Origin: Tsukamurella paurometabola
Lineage (GTDB): Bacteria; Actinomycetota; Actinomycetes; Mycobacteriales; Mycobacteriaceae
Direction of reading: 5' to 3'
Length of the DNA stretch: 64,000 bases
Assembly: GCF_900631615.1 (NCBI RefSeq)
Contig: NZ_LR131273.1
Span: 3,070,850 to 3,134,849, forward strand
Shown here: positions 55,381 to 64,000 of the stretch, in pieces
How positions within the stretch are numbered: the stretch's first letter is position 1
Layout: every line of letters begins with the position of its first letter
Position numbers and translations under genes: made by a program
The notes under the pieces: model-generated
Told to the model about the DNA's origin: nothing
Databases searched by the model: none
The model's input: the letters and a program-made list of their open reading frames with translations, nothing else

Positions 55381-55405
55381 TTGACAGATGCTCCACATGT
55401 GTCAA
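55381..55405. promoter_or_regulatory. Inverted repeat TTGACA-N13-TGTCAA in the alkB promoter
   Basis: Perfect 6-base arms spaced 13 bases lie 69 bases upstream of the alkB start. The left arm is also a perfect -35 hexamer; AAATAC 17 bases after it is a possible weak -10. The TetR regulator at the end of the operon is a plausible binder, as described for AlkX of Dietzia on its alkane operon. Confidence 0.5.
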
Positions 55406-55473
55406 ATACTGGGCACAGAGCGTATGACCTCAGTCACAGCCCCTGGCGGGGCGAACGGATCAAGGAGGGCACT

Positions 55474-56736
55474 GTGAAGGGCCTGGCTTACATCGACGCG
55501 GACGGCAAGGAAGCCGTCTGGACCGACCACAAGAAGCGACTCTGGCTGTGGGGCCTGTTCGTTCCCACGGCGTTGTTCTTCGCGGTGGGGCTCATGATGC
55601 TGCTCGGCATCGGCCACACGCCGCTGATGTATCTGGCGCCGGTGCTGTGGTGGATCGGTCCGCTGCTCCTCTACGTCATCCTCCCGATCGTCGACATCAA
55701 GGCCGGCGACGACGGCGAGAACCCGCCGGAGGAGGTGATGGAGGCGCTCGAGGAGTCCAAGTACTACCGCTGGTTGACGTACATCTTCCTGCCGTGTCAC
55801 CTCGCCTCGCTCATCGCGATGTGCTACTTCATCACGGCCGACGACCTGTCCTGGCTGGGCGGCGTGTACTCGGACGGCGGCGGCCTCGGCCTGATCAGCC
55901 AGATCGGCGTCACGCTGAGCCTCGGTGTCGTCACCGGCATCGGCATCAACACCGGCCACGAGCTGGGGCACAAGAAGCCGGAGAACGAGCGTTGGATCGC
56001 CAAGCTCACCCTCGCACCCGCCATGTACGGCCACTTCTTCATCGAGCACAACCGCGGCCATCACGTGCGCGTCGCCACCCCGGAGGACCCCGCGAGCGGC
56101 CGCTTCGGCGAGACCTTCTGGGAGTTCCTGCCGCGCAGCGTGTGGGGCAGCTTGAAGTCCTCGTGGAACCTGGAGAAGACGCGTCTCGAGCGCCTCGGCA
56201 AGAGCCCGTGGACCCTCACGAACGACGTGCTCAACGCGTGGCTGATGACCGTCGTGCTGTACGGAGTGCTGACCGCGGTGTTCGGCTGGTACGTGCTGCC
56301 CTTCCTGATCGTCCAGGGGATCTACGGGTTCAGCCTGCTGGAGTCGGTGAACTACCTCGAGCACTACGGTCTGCTGCGCCAGAAGACCGCCTCCGGCCGC
56401 TACGAGCGCTGCGCGCCGCGGCACTCGTGGAACTCGGACCGCATCATCACCAACGTCTTCCTCTACCACCTGCAGCGGCACAGCGACCATCACGCGAACC
56501 CCACGCGCCGCTACCAGACCCTCCGCTCCTTCGAGGAGGCCCCGTCGCTGCCCCAGGGCTACGCCACCCTGATCGGCGTGACCTACTTCCCGCCGCTGTG
56601 GCGCAAGATCATGGACCACCGCGTCCTGGACCACTACGACGGTGACATCACCAAGGTGAACATCCACCCCCGCGTCCGCGACAAGGTGCTCGCGAAGTAC
56701 GGCGCGCCGAGCACCGGAGAGCAGGCCGCCGCATGA
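55474..56736 (+). CDS. alkB: Alkane 1-monooxygenase
   Basis: 420 residues, integral membrane non-heme di-iron hydroxylase that oxidises medium-chain alkanes to 1-alkanols. The histidine boxes are all present: NTGHELGHKK, EHNRGHHVRV and LQRHSDHHAN, plus the AlkB signature NYLEHYGLLRQ. Six hydrophobic segments are seen. GTG 55474 has AAGGAGG seven bases upstream; the frame is open further up but that part is promoter. It is followed by its electron-transfer partners in one operon. Confidence 0.95.
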   Translation: MKGLAYIDADGKEAVWTDHKKRLWLWGLFVPTALFFAVGLMMLLGIGHTPLMYLAPVLWWIGPLLLYVILPIVDIKAGDDGENPPEEVMEALEESKYYRWLTYIFLPCHLASLIAMCYFITADDLSWLGGVYSDGGGLGLISQIGVTLSLGVVTGIGINTGHELGHKKPENERWIAKLTLAPAMYGHFFIEHNRGHHVRVATPEDPASGRFGETFWEFLPRSVWGSLKSSWNLEKTRLERLGKSPWTLTNDVLNAWLMTVVLYGVLTAVFGWYVLPFLIVQGIYGFSLLESVNYLEHYGLLRQKTASGRYERCAPRHSWNSDRIITNVFLYHLQRHSDHHANPTRRYQTLRSFEEAPSLPQGYATLIGVTYFPPLWRKIMDHRVLDHYDGDITKVNIHPRVRDKVLAKYGAPSTGEQAAA

Positions 56737-56894
56737 GCGCCTTCAAGTGCCCCGTCTGCGACTACGTGTACGACGAGACCTCCGGCGCCCCGCGAGAAGG
56801 CTGGCCCGCCGGCACCGCCTGGGCCGATATCCCCGACGACTGGAACTGCCCCGACTGCGGGGTTCGCGACAAGATCGACTTCGAGCCCGTCTGA
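56733..56894 (+). CDS. Rubredoxin (first copy)
   Basis: 53 residues, one iron held by four cysteines in CPVCDYVYDE and CPDCGV. The ATG overlaps the alkB stop by 4 bases (ATGA). The insertion after the first Cys pair (DETSGAPREG) is longer than in the second copy, and CPVCDYVYDE resembles the AlkG1-type rubredoxins that often do not support alkane hydroxylation (family knowledge, applied by inference). Confidence 0.93.
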   Translation: MSAFKCPVCDYVYDETSGAPREGWPAGTAWADIPDDWNCPDCGVRDKIDFEPV

Positions 56895-56927
56895 GACGGA
56901 TCAGAAAGACCGAGAAAGGAATCCATC

Positions 56928-57116
56928 ATGAGCGACGCGCCCTTCAAACTGTTCCGCTGCCTGCAGTGCGGCTTCGAGTACGACGAGGCCGAGGGCTGGC
57001 CCGAGGACGGTATCGAGCCCGGCACCCGCTGGGACGACATCCCGGACGACTGGTCCTGCCCCGACTGCGGCGCCGCCAAGGCCGACTTCGAGATGGTCGA
57101 GGTGTCGCGGGCATGA
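56928..57116 (+). CDS. Rubredoxin (second copy)
   Basis: 62 residues with iron ligands in [18 protein letters not shown] and CPDCGAAK. The first motif, C-x-x-C-G-F-x-Y-D-E-A-x-G, fits the AlkG2-type rubredoxin that passes electrons to AlkB. AGAAAGGA precedes the ATG. It lies 33 bases after the first copy and overlaps rubB by 4 bases. Confidence 0.93.
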   Translation: MSDAPFKLFRCLQCGFEYDEAEGWPEDGIEPGTRWDDIPDDWSCPDCGAAKADFEMVEVSRA

Positions 57117-58297
57117 GCACCGACGGCGTGGTCATCGTCGGCACGGGCGTCGCGGGCGCCACCGCGGCCCTGGCGCTGCGGACCGGCGGGTTCGAGGGAG
57201 CGGTGACCCTCGTCGGCCGTGACGCGCACCTCCCGTACCGACGGCCCACGCTGTCGAAGGACGTGCTCCTGGCGGGGATGCCGGTCGAGAAGGCGCTCCT
57301 GAAGCCGGCGACGCACTGGGACGACATCGGGGTCGTGGTCCGCACCGGGGTCACCGTGACGGGAGGCGACACCGCGGCCCGCACTCTGGAGCTGTCCGAC
57401 GATTCCGTCCTTCCGTACGGCTCCCTGGTCCTGGCCACCGGTGGTGCGGCGCGGGAGCTGCCCGGCCTGCCGCCCGCGCCCCGTGTGAAGTACCTGCGGG
57501 ACTTCGCGGACGCGATCGCGCTCCGCGACGAACTCGGCCGGGCGGGCAGCGTGATCGTTCTCGGGGCCGGTCTCATCGGCTCGGAGGTGGCCTCGGCCGC
57601 GGCGAAACTGGGTGCGACCGTCACCGTGATCGAGCCGGCCCCCTTGCCGCTCGCCCGCGTCGTGCCGCCGTCGATCGGCGAGCGCCTCGCCGGCCTGCAG
57701 CGCGACGCCGGTGTCGACCTGCTGCTCGGCGTCCGGCCGGGGGAGATCGCCGTCGAGCCCGACCAGGTCTCCGTCGCCCTCCCCGGCGGCGTGGCGCTCG
57801 TCGCCGACCTGCTGGTCGTCGCGGTGGGGTCGAGCCCCGACACCGGGCTGGCCGAGCGCCTGGCCCTGCGGGTCGACGACGGTATCCTGGTGGACGAGCA
57901 GTACCGCACGTCCGCCGAGGGCGTCTACGCCGTCGGTGACTGCGCACGCGTGCCGCATCCGCTGGAAGGCGGTACCTACCGCGCCGAGAACTGGTCGGCG
58001 GCGCAGGACCAGGGCACGGCCGTCGCGCAGGTGCTCCTCGGCGGCGCGCCGGCGCCCACGGTTCCGTGGGGCTGGTCGAACCAGTTCGGGGCGGTGCTGC
58101 AGTTCGCGGGATGGCCCGCGGCGGACGACGAGCTGGAGGTGGACGGCGCCATGGACGCGGCGAGCAGTGAGCCCTTCTTCGCGCGGTGCCGCCGCGGCGG
58201 ATCCCTCGCGGGCGCCGTCGCGATGGGCCGGCCCAAGGAACTGCGGGCGGCCCGCGGCGAGCTGTCCGAGCAGATCGCGGCGGCGGTCGCGCGATGA
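57113..58297 (+). CDS. rubB: Rubredoxin reductase
   Basis: 394 residues, FAD/NAD(P)H-dependent. The FAD site is [17 protein letters not shown], the NAD site [20 protein letters not shown] (about residue 145) and the second FAD motif [13 protein letters not shown] (about 270). It reduces the rubredoxins for AlkB. ATG 57113 overlaps the second rubredoxin stop by 4 bases. Confidence 0.93.
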   Translation: MSTDGVVIVGTGVAGATAALALRTGGFEGAVTLVGRDAHLPYRRPTLSKDVLLAGMPVEKALLKPATHWDDIGVVVRTGVTVTGGDTAARTLELSDDSVLPYGSLVLATGGAARELPGLPPAPRVKYLRDFADAIALRDELGRAGSVIVLGAGLIGSEVASAAAKLGATVTVIEPAPLPLARVVPPSIGERLAGLQRDAGVDLLLGVRPGEIAVEPDQVSVALPGGVALVADLLVVAVGSSPDTGLAERLALRVDDGILVDEQYRTSAEGVYAVGDCARVPHPLEGGTYRAENWSAAQDQGTAVAQVLLGGAPAPTVPWGWSNQFGAVLQFAGWPAADDELEVDGAMDAASSEPFFARCRRGGSLAGAVAMGRPKELRAARGELSEQIAAAVAR

Positions 58298-58902
58298 CCG
58301 TCCTCGTCGGGCGCGACGCCGCTGACGCCGCACCCAAGCAGACGGTGCGGGACCAAGCGCTCGACGCGGTGAGCACGGTCCTCCACGGGCGGGAGTGGTC
58401 CGCGGTCACGATGGCCGCGGTCGCCCGCGAGGCGGGGGTGAGCCGGCAGACGCTCTACAACGAGTTCGGTTCCCGTAAGGGCATGGCGGTCGCCTACGTG
58501 ACCCGGTTCGTCGACGGGCTCCTCGCGTACGTGCAGGAGCGGATCGACGCCCACCCCGGCGAGATCGACGCCGCCGTCGAGGACGCGATGTGCGGCGTCT
58601 TCGAGATCGGTATGGGTGACCCCGTCGTCATCAACATCGTGGGTCCGAACCCGCATCGCGACCTCATGGGGATCGTGACGATCGACGGTACGCCGATCAT
58701 GCAGCGCGCGGCCGAAGGGCTCGCGGAGATCCTCGCCATGAGCTGGGCCCAGGTCCGGCGGGCCGACGCGCAGGTCGCTGCGGGCGTCCTCGTCCGCCTC
58801 GCCTTCAGTCACCTGACGATGCCCATCGAGGGGCCGGAGGCGGCGGCGCGCGAGGTGTCCGCCGTGCTCTCGCCGTTCCTCACCCGCGCCGTTCGCGCCT
58901 GA
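58294..58902 (+). CDS. TetR-family regulator of the alkane operon
   Basis: 202 residues. The N-terminal helix-turn-helix is MAAVAREAGVSRQTLYNEFG (residues 39-58). The C-terminal ligand domain (VEDAMCGVFEIGMGDP) is like AlkX/AlkU proteins that sense fatty acids or alkanes in actinobacteria. ATG 58294 overlaps the rubB stop by 4 bases, so it is made with the operon it probably controls through the inverted repeat at 55381. Confidence 0.9.
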   Translation: MTVLVGRDAADAAPKQTVRDQALDAVSTVLHGREWSAVTMAAVAREAGVSRQTLYNEFGSRKGMAVAYVTRFVDGLLAYVQERIDAHPGEIDAAVEDAMCGVFEIGMGDPVVINIVGPNPHRDLMGIVTIDGTPIMQRAAEGLAEILAMSWAQVRRADAQVAAGVLVRLAFSHLTMPIEGPEAAAREVSAVLSPFLTRAVRA

Positions 58903-58923
58903 GCCGCACGTCGGCGTGCCGGG

Positions 58924-59331
58924 TCAGGCCGAGCAGTCGGCGCACCGCCCGAAGATCTCCAGCGTGTGCGTCACATCCGTGAATCCGTGTGCCGCGGCGG
59001 TCCGTGCCGACCATGCCTCGACCGCCCGATCGGTCACCTCGACGGTGCGTCCGCACTCGCGGCAGACCAGGTGATGATGGTGCTCGTCCGAGCACAACCG
59101 GAACAGCGCCTCGCCGCTGTCGGTCCGCAGGGTGTCCACTGCGCCCGCGTCCGCCATCGCCTGCAGGTTGCGGTAGACGGTGGTCAGGCCGATCGACTCG
59201 CCGTCGGCGCGGAGTTGCTCGTGCAGCTCCTGCGCGGATTTGAACTCCGAGACCGACTGCAGGGCCTGTGTGATGGCCCCGCGCTGCTTCGTCGCACGGA
59301 CACCCGTGCCTTTGGCCGCGTGCACGGTCAC
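58924..59331 (-). CDS. furB: Zinc uptake regulator (FurB/Zur)
   Basis: 135 residues. DNA-binding part ATKQRGAITQALQSVSEFKS and GLTTVYRNLQAMADAG. Metal ligands are DEHHHHLVCRECG and the C-terminal CADC. It represses zinc-uptake and alternative ribosomal-protein genes when zinc is plentiful (Rv2359 orthologue). Start GTG 59331, two bases after the smtB stop. An in-frame GTG at 59325 is an alternative. Confidence 0.94.
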   Translation of the reverse strand: MTVHAAKGTGVRATKQRGAITQALQSVSEFKSAQELHEQLRADGESIGLTTVYRNLQAMADAGAVDTLRTDSGEALFRLCSDEHHHHLVCRECGRTVEVTDRAVEAWSARTAAAHGFTDVTHTLEIFGRCADCSA

Positions 59332-59333
59332 CG

Positions 59334-59687
59334 TCAGGCCCCCGGCCGTTCCGTGGCGTGCGCGACGGCGTCGACCACGATGTGCGCGAGGTGGTCGTCG
59401 ACGAGGCGGTAGACGATCTCGCGGCCGTTGCGTTCGCCGCGCACGACGCCGGCGGACTTGAGGACCCGGAGGTGCTGGCTCACCAGTGGCTGCGTCACGC
59501 CCAGCGCGTCGACGAGCTGGTGCACGCACAGCTCGGAGTGCATGAGCTCGAGCACGATGGAGATCCGGACGGGGGCGGCCAGCGCACGGAGCAGGTCGCC
59601 CGTGGCGGTGAGCACCTCGGGATCGGGCTGCGCGCGCGGCAGGTCCTCGGGGTCGACGGGGCAGTCGGCGACGACGTCGGTGGGAAT
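59334..59687 (-). CDS. smtB: ArsR/SmtB zinc-sensing repressor, probable ATT start
   Basis: The winged helix is LLRALAAPVRISIVLELM, CVHQLVDALGVTQPLVSQHL. The alpha5 metal site is intact: Asp-x-His in VDDHLAHIV, then His and Glu in AVAHATE. It corresponds to Rv2358, which releases DNA on zinc binding and so controls furB. The first standard codon is GTG 59615 (93 residues), with no ribosome site. The frame is open upstream to a TAA at 59699, and the segment VADCPVDPEDLPRAQPDPEV resembles the N-terminus of mycobacterial SmtB. AGGAGG followed by five bases precedes ATT at 59687, the start chosen here (117 residues). Confidence 0.82.
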   Translation of the reverse strand: MPTDVVADCPVDPEDLPRAQPDPEVLTATGDLLRALAAPVRISIVLELMHSELCVHQLVDALGVTQPLVSQHLRVLKSAGVVRGERNGREIVYRLVDDHLAHIVVDAVAHATERPGA

Positions 59688-59700
59688 GGGAGCCTCCTCT

Positions 59701-59720
59701 TATCAACAATCATTTTCATA
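59701..59720. promoter_or_regulatory. Imperfect inverted repeat upstream of smtB-furB
   Basis: TATCAACAATCATTTTCATA is an imperfect 20-bp palindrome (12 of 20 positions symmetric) in A+T-rich sequence, immediately upstream of the smtB ribosome site. Position and character fit an SmtB operator. It only partly fits the mycobacterial Zur box (TGAAAAT-N-ATTTTCA): one half TGAAAAT is exact on the minus strand. Confidence 0.5.
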
Positions 59721-59845
59721 TGCGGGAACGGCCACGTCAAGCGAGCGGGAGGTAGGCGTCCCATCGCGCCGCGGGGGAGAGCGCGAACGGTAGAGTCGGT
59801 GCGTACGTTTTTCCTTCTCACAACCCGTCGGAGATGAAGCGCGCC

Positions 59846-61249
<1,404 letters not shown>

Positions 61250-61274
61250 CGCGGCGCCGGTCCGCTGAGCGACG

Positions 61275-61308
61275 AGGACCGCCCATCCCTCGCGGGGTGG
61301 GCGGTCCT
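61275..61308. terminator. Bidirectional hairpin between glyS and the lipoprotein gene
   Basis: AGGACCGCCCA and TGGGCGGTCCT form a perfect 11-bp stem with a 12-base loop, followed by TCTCGTC. It lies between convergent genes and is probably shared. Confidence 0.8.
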
Positions 61309-61327
61309 TCTCGTCGGGCCGCTGCTC

Positions 61328-61738
61328 CTACCCGCAGGTGACCTCGACGCGGAACTTCTTGGTACTCAGGTCCGCCGCGCGCGCCTCACCCGTGATCGTG
61401 TAGCGGTTGCCGGCCTTCGAGGCCTTGGCCGAGCCGACCTTCCCCACGGGCGTGTTCAGCACCGTCATCACGTTCCCGCCGGTGGCGATGAACAGGCTGT
61501 TCACCGTGGGCGGATTGCCCTCGGTGAGCATGGCCCCGATGCCGCGGGCGGTCTGGACGCTGCCGGAGCCCACCGTGATCGTCTCGCCGTTCCGCGAGCA
61601 ACCCGCGTTGACGTACTCGGCCGCGCTCTCGGCCCTGCCGTCGACCTCGACCACGGTGCTGGAGTCGATGTTGGGAGAGGTGCACGCCGCGAGGGCGACC
61701 AGAACGCAGCCCGCGAGGGCGACTGGCGCGATTTTCAT
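61328..61738 (-). CDS. LpqH-like lipoprotein (mycobacterial 19-kDa antigen family)
   Basis: 136 residues. The lipobox VALAACTSP anchors the protein at Cys 19. The mature domain has the family features: VVEVDGRAES, a Cys in YVNAGCSRNGE and a final Cys (RVEVTCG), likely a disulfide. LpqH proteins are surface lipoproteins and TLR2 ligands in mycobacteria. The family assignment rests on pattern and size. ATG 61738 is preferred to 61744. Confidence 0.78.
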   Translation of the reverse strand: MKIAPVALAGCVLVALAACTSPNIDSSTVVEVDGRAESAAEYVNAGCSRNGETITVGSGSVQTARGIGAMLTEGNPPTVNSLFIATGGNVMTVLNTPVGKVGSAKASKAGNRYTITGEARAADLSTKKFRVEVTCG

Positions 61739-61788
61739 AGACACACCGTACCGGCCCGATCGTGCTGGGCCGTGGGATACTCGACGGC

Positions 61789-62244
61789 ATGACGAACGGC
61801 AAGGTTGTCCACTTCGACACGCAACGCGGCTTCGGCTTCCTGGCGCCGGACGCGGGAGGTGAGGACGTCTTCCTCCACGTGAACGACATCGACTTCGACG
61901 AGTCGGCGCTGCGGCCCGGCACCGAGGTGACGTTCGACGTGGAGAAGGGGGACAAGGGGTTCAAGGCCGTCAACGTCGCCGTGGTCGGGGGTGCTCCCGC
62001 GCCGTCGGCGCCCCGTCGTGACCACCGCGATCAGCGCGACCAGCGGGGTGACCGGCGCGAGCAGGCGCCCCGCCGGGACGCGGCGGCGCGGCCGGCCGCC
62101 GGCGCGCTGGACATGCAGTCCTTCGTCGACGAGCTCACCGAGCTGCTCCTCGACTCCTCGGACGATCTGACCGCCGGGCAGATCATCGCGATCCGCCAGC
62201 GGATCGCGGATTTCGCCTTCGCACGCGGTTGGGTCACCGAGTAG
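61789..62244 (+). CDS. Cold-shock-domain protein with C-terminal helical extension
   Basis: 151 residues. The first 65 form a cold-shock domain: GKVVHFDTQRGFGFLAPD (RNP1), DVFLHVNDI (RNP2). A basic, disordered linker (RRDHRDQRDQRGDRREQ) follows, then a helical domain (MQSFVDELTELLLDSSDD, GQIIAIRQRIADFAFARGW). This two-part form is longer than simple CspA proteins (about 67 residues). It is likely an RNA-binding protein. It is directly upstream of dgt. Confidence 0.87.
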   Translation: MTNGKVVHFDTQRGFGFLAPDAGGEDVFLHVNDIDFDESALRPGTEVTFDVEKGDKGFKAVNVAVVGGAPAPSAPRRDHRDQRDQRGDRREQAPRRDAAARPAAGALDMQSFVDELTELLLDSSDDLTAGQIIAIRQRIADFAFARGWVTE

Positions 62245-63570
62245 GTGCCGCCGCGCCTGCCCGGTCCGGCCGCGTATCAGCCGGCCGACGTCGAACGCCT
62301 CGTCGCCGAACCGCCCAAAACCGCGGGCCTCGAAGCGGATACCGAGCCCACACTGTTCTCGGGCCCGCAGTGGGAGGCCCTGCGCTGGGAAGGGCACAGC
62401 TCGGCCTTCGCGCGCGACCGCGCTCGGGTGCTGCACAGCGCCGCCCTTCGCCGCCTCGCCGATAAGACGCAGGTCGTGGGCCCGCGCGAGGGTGACACGC
62501 CCCGTACCCGGCTCACCCACTCGCTGGAAGTCAGCCAGATCGGCCGCGGTATCGCCCTCGGGATCGGCTGCGACCCGGACCTGGTGGACCTCGCCGGCCT
62601 CGCCCACGACATCGGCCACCCGCCCTACGGCCACAACGGCGAACGCGCGCTCGACGAGGTGGCCCGGGACATCGGCGGCTTCGAGGGCAACGCGCAGAAC
62701 CTGCGCATCCTCACCCGGCTCGAACCCAAGGTGCTCGATGCCGCGGGGGAGTCGGTGGGACTCAACCTCACCCGCGCCGCACTCGATGCGGCGACCAAGT
62801 ATCCGTGGTTGCGCCGCGAGCCCGGCGGCAAGTTCGGCGTGTACGACGACGACGCGCACGTCCTGGAGTGGATGCGGGGCGGTGAGGACGGGCCGTACGG
62901 CACCCGCCAGTGCCTCGAGTCGCAGGTCATGGACTGGTCCGACGACGTGGCCTACTCCGTGCACGATGTCGAGGACGGAGTGCTCTCGGGCCGCCTCGAC
63001 CTGCGCGCGCTCTCGTCGCCCGCGGAGGTGCGCAGCCTCTCCGGCTTCGGCGCGAGCAGCTTCCGCGGCGCCGAGGCCGCGGAGCTGGAGGAGGCCGGTG
63101 CTCGGCTCGCCTCGTTCGACGTGGTCGCCGCGGCCGCGAAGTACGACGGCGGCCTCGCCTCCTCGGTGGCGCTCAAGCGCATGACCAGTGAGCTGGTGGG
63201 CCGCTTCGCCTCGGCCGCGATCGACGCGACCCGCGCCGCCACGGCCAACGAGCCGGTGTGCCGGTACGAGGCGGACGTCGAGGTGCCGCCGTCCGTCCGT
63301 GCCGAGGTGATCCTGCTGAAAACGATGGCGCTGCAGTACATCTACTCCAACCAGATGCACCTGGCCATACAGCAGGGGCAGCGTGATCGGATACTGCGCG
63401 TGGCGGACTACCTGATGGGCGCGTCACCGTCGAACATCGATCCGCTGTACTCCCCGGCGTACCTGGCCGCGGACTCCGACGCCGCCCGGCTGCGCGTGGT
63501 CGTCGACCAGATCGCGTCGATGACCGAGACCCGCCTGGAGCGGCTGGACCAGAAGGTCCTCGAGGGCTGA
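62245..63570 (+). CDS. dgt: Deoxyguanosinetriphosphate triphosphohydrolase
   Basis: 441 residues, HD-domain dNTPase that splits dNTPs to nucleoside and triphosphate. The HD motifs are [15 protein letters not shown] and [15 protein letters not shown] (about residues 130-144), with the further Asp in [18 protein letters not shown] 62245 directly follows the TAG of the cold-shock gene, so the genes are probably coupled. It precedes dnaG as in M. tuberculosis (Rv2344c-Rv2343c). Confidence 0.94.
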   Translation: MPPRLPGPAAYQPADVERLVAEPPKTAGLEADTEPTLFSGPQWEALRWEGHSSAFARDRARVLHSAALRRLADKTQVVGPREGDTPRTRLTHSLEVSQIGRGIALGIGCDPDLVDLAGLAHDIGHPPYGHNGERALDEVARDIGGFEGNAQNLRILTRLEPKVLDAAGESVGLNLTRAALDAATKYPWLRREPGGKFGVYDDDAHVLEWMRGGEDGPYGTRQCLESQVMDWSDDVAYSVHDVEDGVLSGRLDLRALSSPAEVRSLSGFGASSFRGAEAAELEEAGARLASFDVVAAAAKYDGGLASSVALKRMTSELVGRFASAAIDATRAATANEPVCRYEADVEVPPSVRAEVILLKTMALQYIYSNQMHLAIQQGQRDRILRVADYLMGASPSNIDPLYSPAYLAADSDAARLRVVVDQIASMTETRLERLDQKVLEG

Positions 63571-63590
63571 CCGGCAGTACACTCGAACTC

Positions 63591-64000
63591 GTGGTCGGCA
63601 GAATCCCGGAGCGTGACATCGCGGCGATCCGCGACCGTGCGCGCATCGAGGACGTCGTCGGCGAGTACGTGGCACTGCGTCCCGCCGGTGTGGGCTCGAT
63701 GAAGGGCCTGTGCCCGTTCCACGACGAGAAGACACCCAGCTTCCACGTGCGCCCTTCGCAGGGCTTCTTCCACTGCTTCGGCTGCGGCGAGGGCGGCGAC
63801 GTCATCTCCTTCCTGCAGAAGATCGAGCACGTGCCCTTCGTCGAGGCCGTCGAGCAGCTCGCCGACAAGGTGGGCATCCAGATCACCTACGAGGGCGGCG
63901 GCCCCGGTCCGAAGCAGGACCGCGGTACCCGCATGCGGCTGGTGGCGGCCAACGCGGCCGCGCAGAAGTTCTACGCCGAGCAGCTGCGCACGCCCGAGGC
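63591..64000 (+). CDS. dnaG: DNA primase (5' part only)
   Basis: The first 136 codons; the gene runs out of the window. The N-terminal zinc-binding domain is complete: CPFHDEKTPSFHVRPSQGFFHCFGCGEGGD spans residues about 42-71, with Cys, His, Cys and Cys ligands. This is the single-strand DNA template-recognition domain. The RNA polymerase core lies outside. GTG 63591 gives VVGRIPERDIAAIRDR, the normal start. Confidence 0.95.
   Translation, partial: MVGRIPERDIAAIRDRARIEDVVGEYVALRPAGVGSMKGLCPFHDEKTPSFHVRPSQGFFHCFGCGEGGDVISFLQKIEHVPFVEAVEQLADKVGIQITYEGGGPGPKQDRGTRMRLVAANAAAQKFYAEQLRTPE

Noticed and set aside
55396-55425. CRP-like site in the alkB promoter (TGTG ... GCACA)
   Set aside because: The half-sites are 11 bases apart rather than six, so it does not fit the consensus.
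59701-59720. Canonical Zur box before smtB
   Set aside because: Only one half matches TGAAAAT; the other half diverges at several positions, so an SmtB-type operator is the better reading.

Overview
The window is high-GC actinobacterial chromosome (roughly 70% G+C by eye). Gene content and order match the Mycobacteriales core: lepA, a GH15 trehalase-like gene, subI-cysTWA, cysH/sirA, hemW, hrcA-dnaJ2-rsmE, phoH-ybeY, era, recO, uppS, smtB-furB, glyS, dgt and dnaG follow the same relative order as Rv2404c to Rv2343c of Mycobacterium tuberculosis. An Eis-type acetyltransferase and an LpqH-like lipoprotein fit that order. My best guess is Tsukamurella or a close relative (Gordonia and Dietzia are alternatives); this is inference from memory of gene order, not a database match. 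I see no rRNA, tRNA, insertion sequence or CRISPR array, and no gene-free stretch longer than 300 bases.

Layout. 1-5.8 kb: the 3' end of an ECF sigma factor with a SnoaL-like tail, then a leftward choline-to-glycine-betaine operon (betT-betB-betA). 5.8-9.3 kb: a GNAT gene, lepA and a cation efflux gene. 9.3-12.0 kb: an MFS pump plus aldo/keto reductase operon, divergent from a MarR regulator with repeated TTGCAC boxes between them. 12.1-13.3 kb: two tandem small secreted paralogues, the first behind a consensus CRP-type site. 13.3-20.9 kb: housekeeping and accessory genes (AlkZ-like protein, nitronate monooxygenase, M3 peptidase, HxlR regulator with a perfect operator-like palindrome, kinase-like protein). 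20.9-26.4 kb: GH38 alpha-mannosidase, GH15 enzyme and several very small membrane proteins.

26.4-36.8 kb is the sulfur block. SubI-CysTWA imports sulfate. Convergent to it, sirA-cysH-cysD-cysN activates sulfate to APS (CysDN), reduces APS to sulfite (CysH) and sulfite to sulfide (SirA). A cysteine-containing leader peptide too short for routine gene calling lies in front of sirA and suggests translational control by cysteine supply. An Eis-like gene and a partner sit between the two halves.

36.8-53.3 kb is the conserved hemW-hrcA-dnaJ2-rsmE-phoH-ybeY-era-recO-uppS run. Between era and recO lies a leftward cassette of unknown genes: two share a duplicated N-terminal domain, one of these also has a propeller-like C-terminal half, and a small membrane protein is apparently split by a one-base frameshift. 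This is the least explained part of the window.

53.3-58.9 kb: an ohrR-ohr-quinone oxidoreductase peroxide-defence operon with two back-to-back palindromes, then a complete alkane hydroxylation operon (alkB, two rubredoxins, rubredoxin reductase, TetR regulator). 58.9-64 kb: the smtB-furB zinc regulators (smtB probably starts at ATT), glyS, an LpqH-like lipoprotein, a cold-shock-domain protein, dgt and the first part of dnaG.
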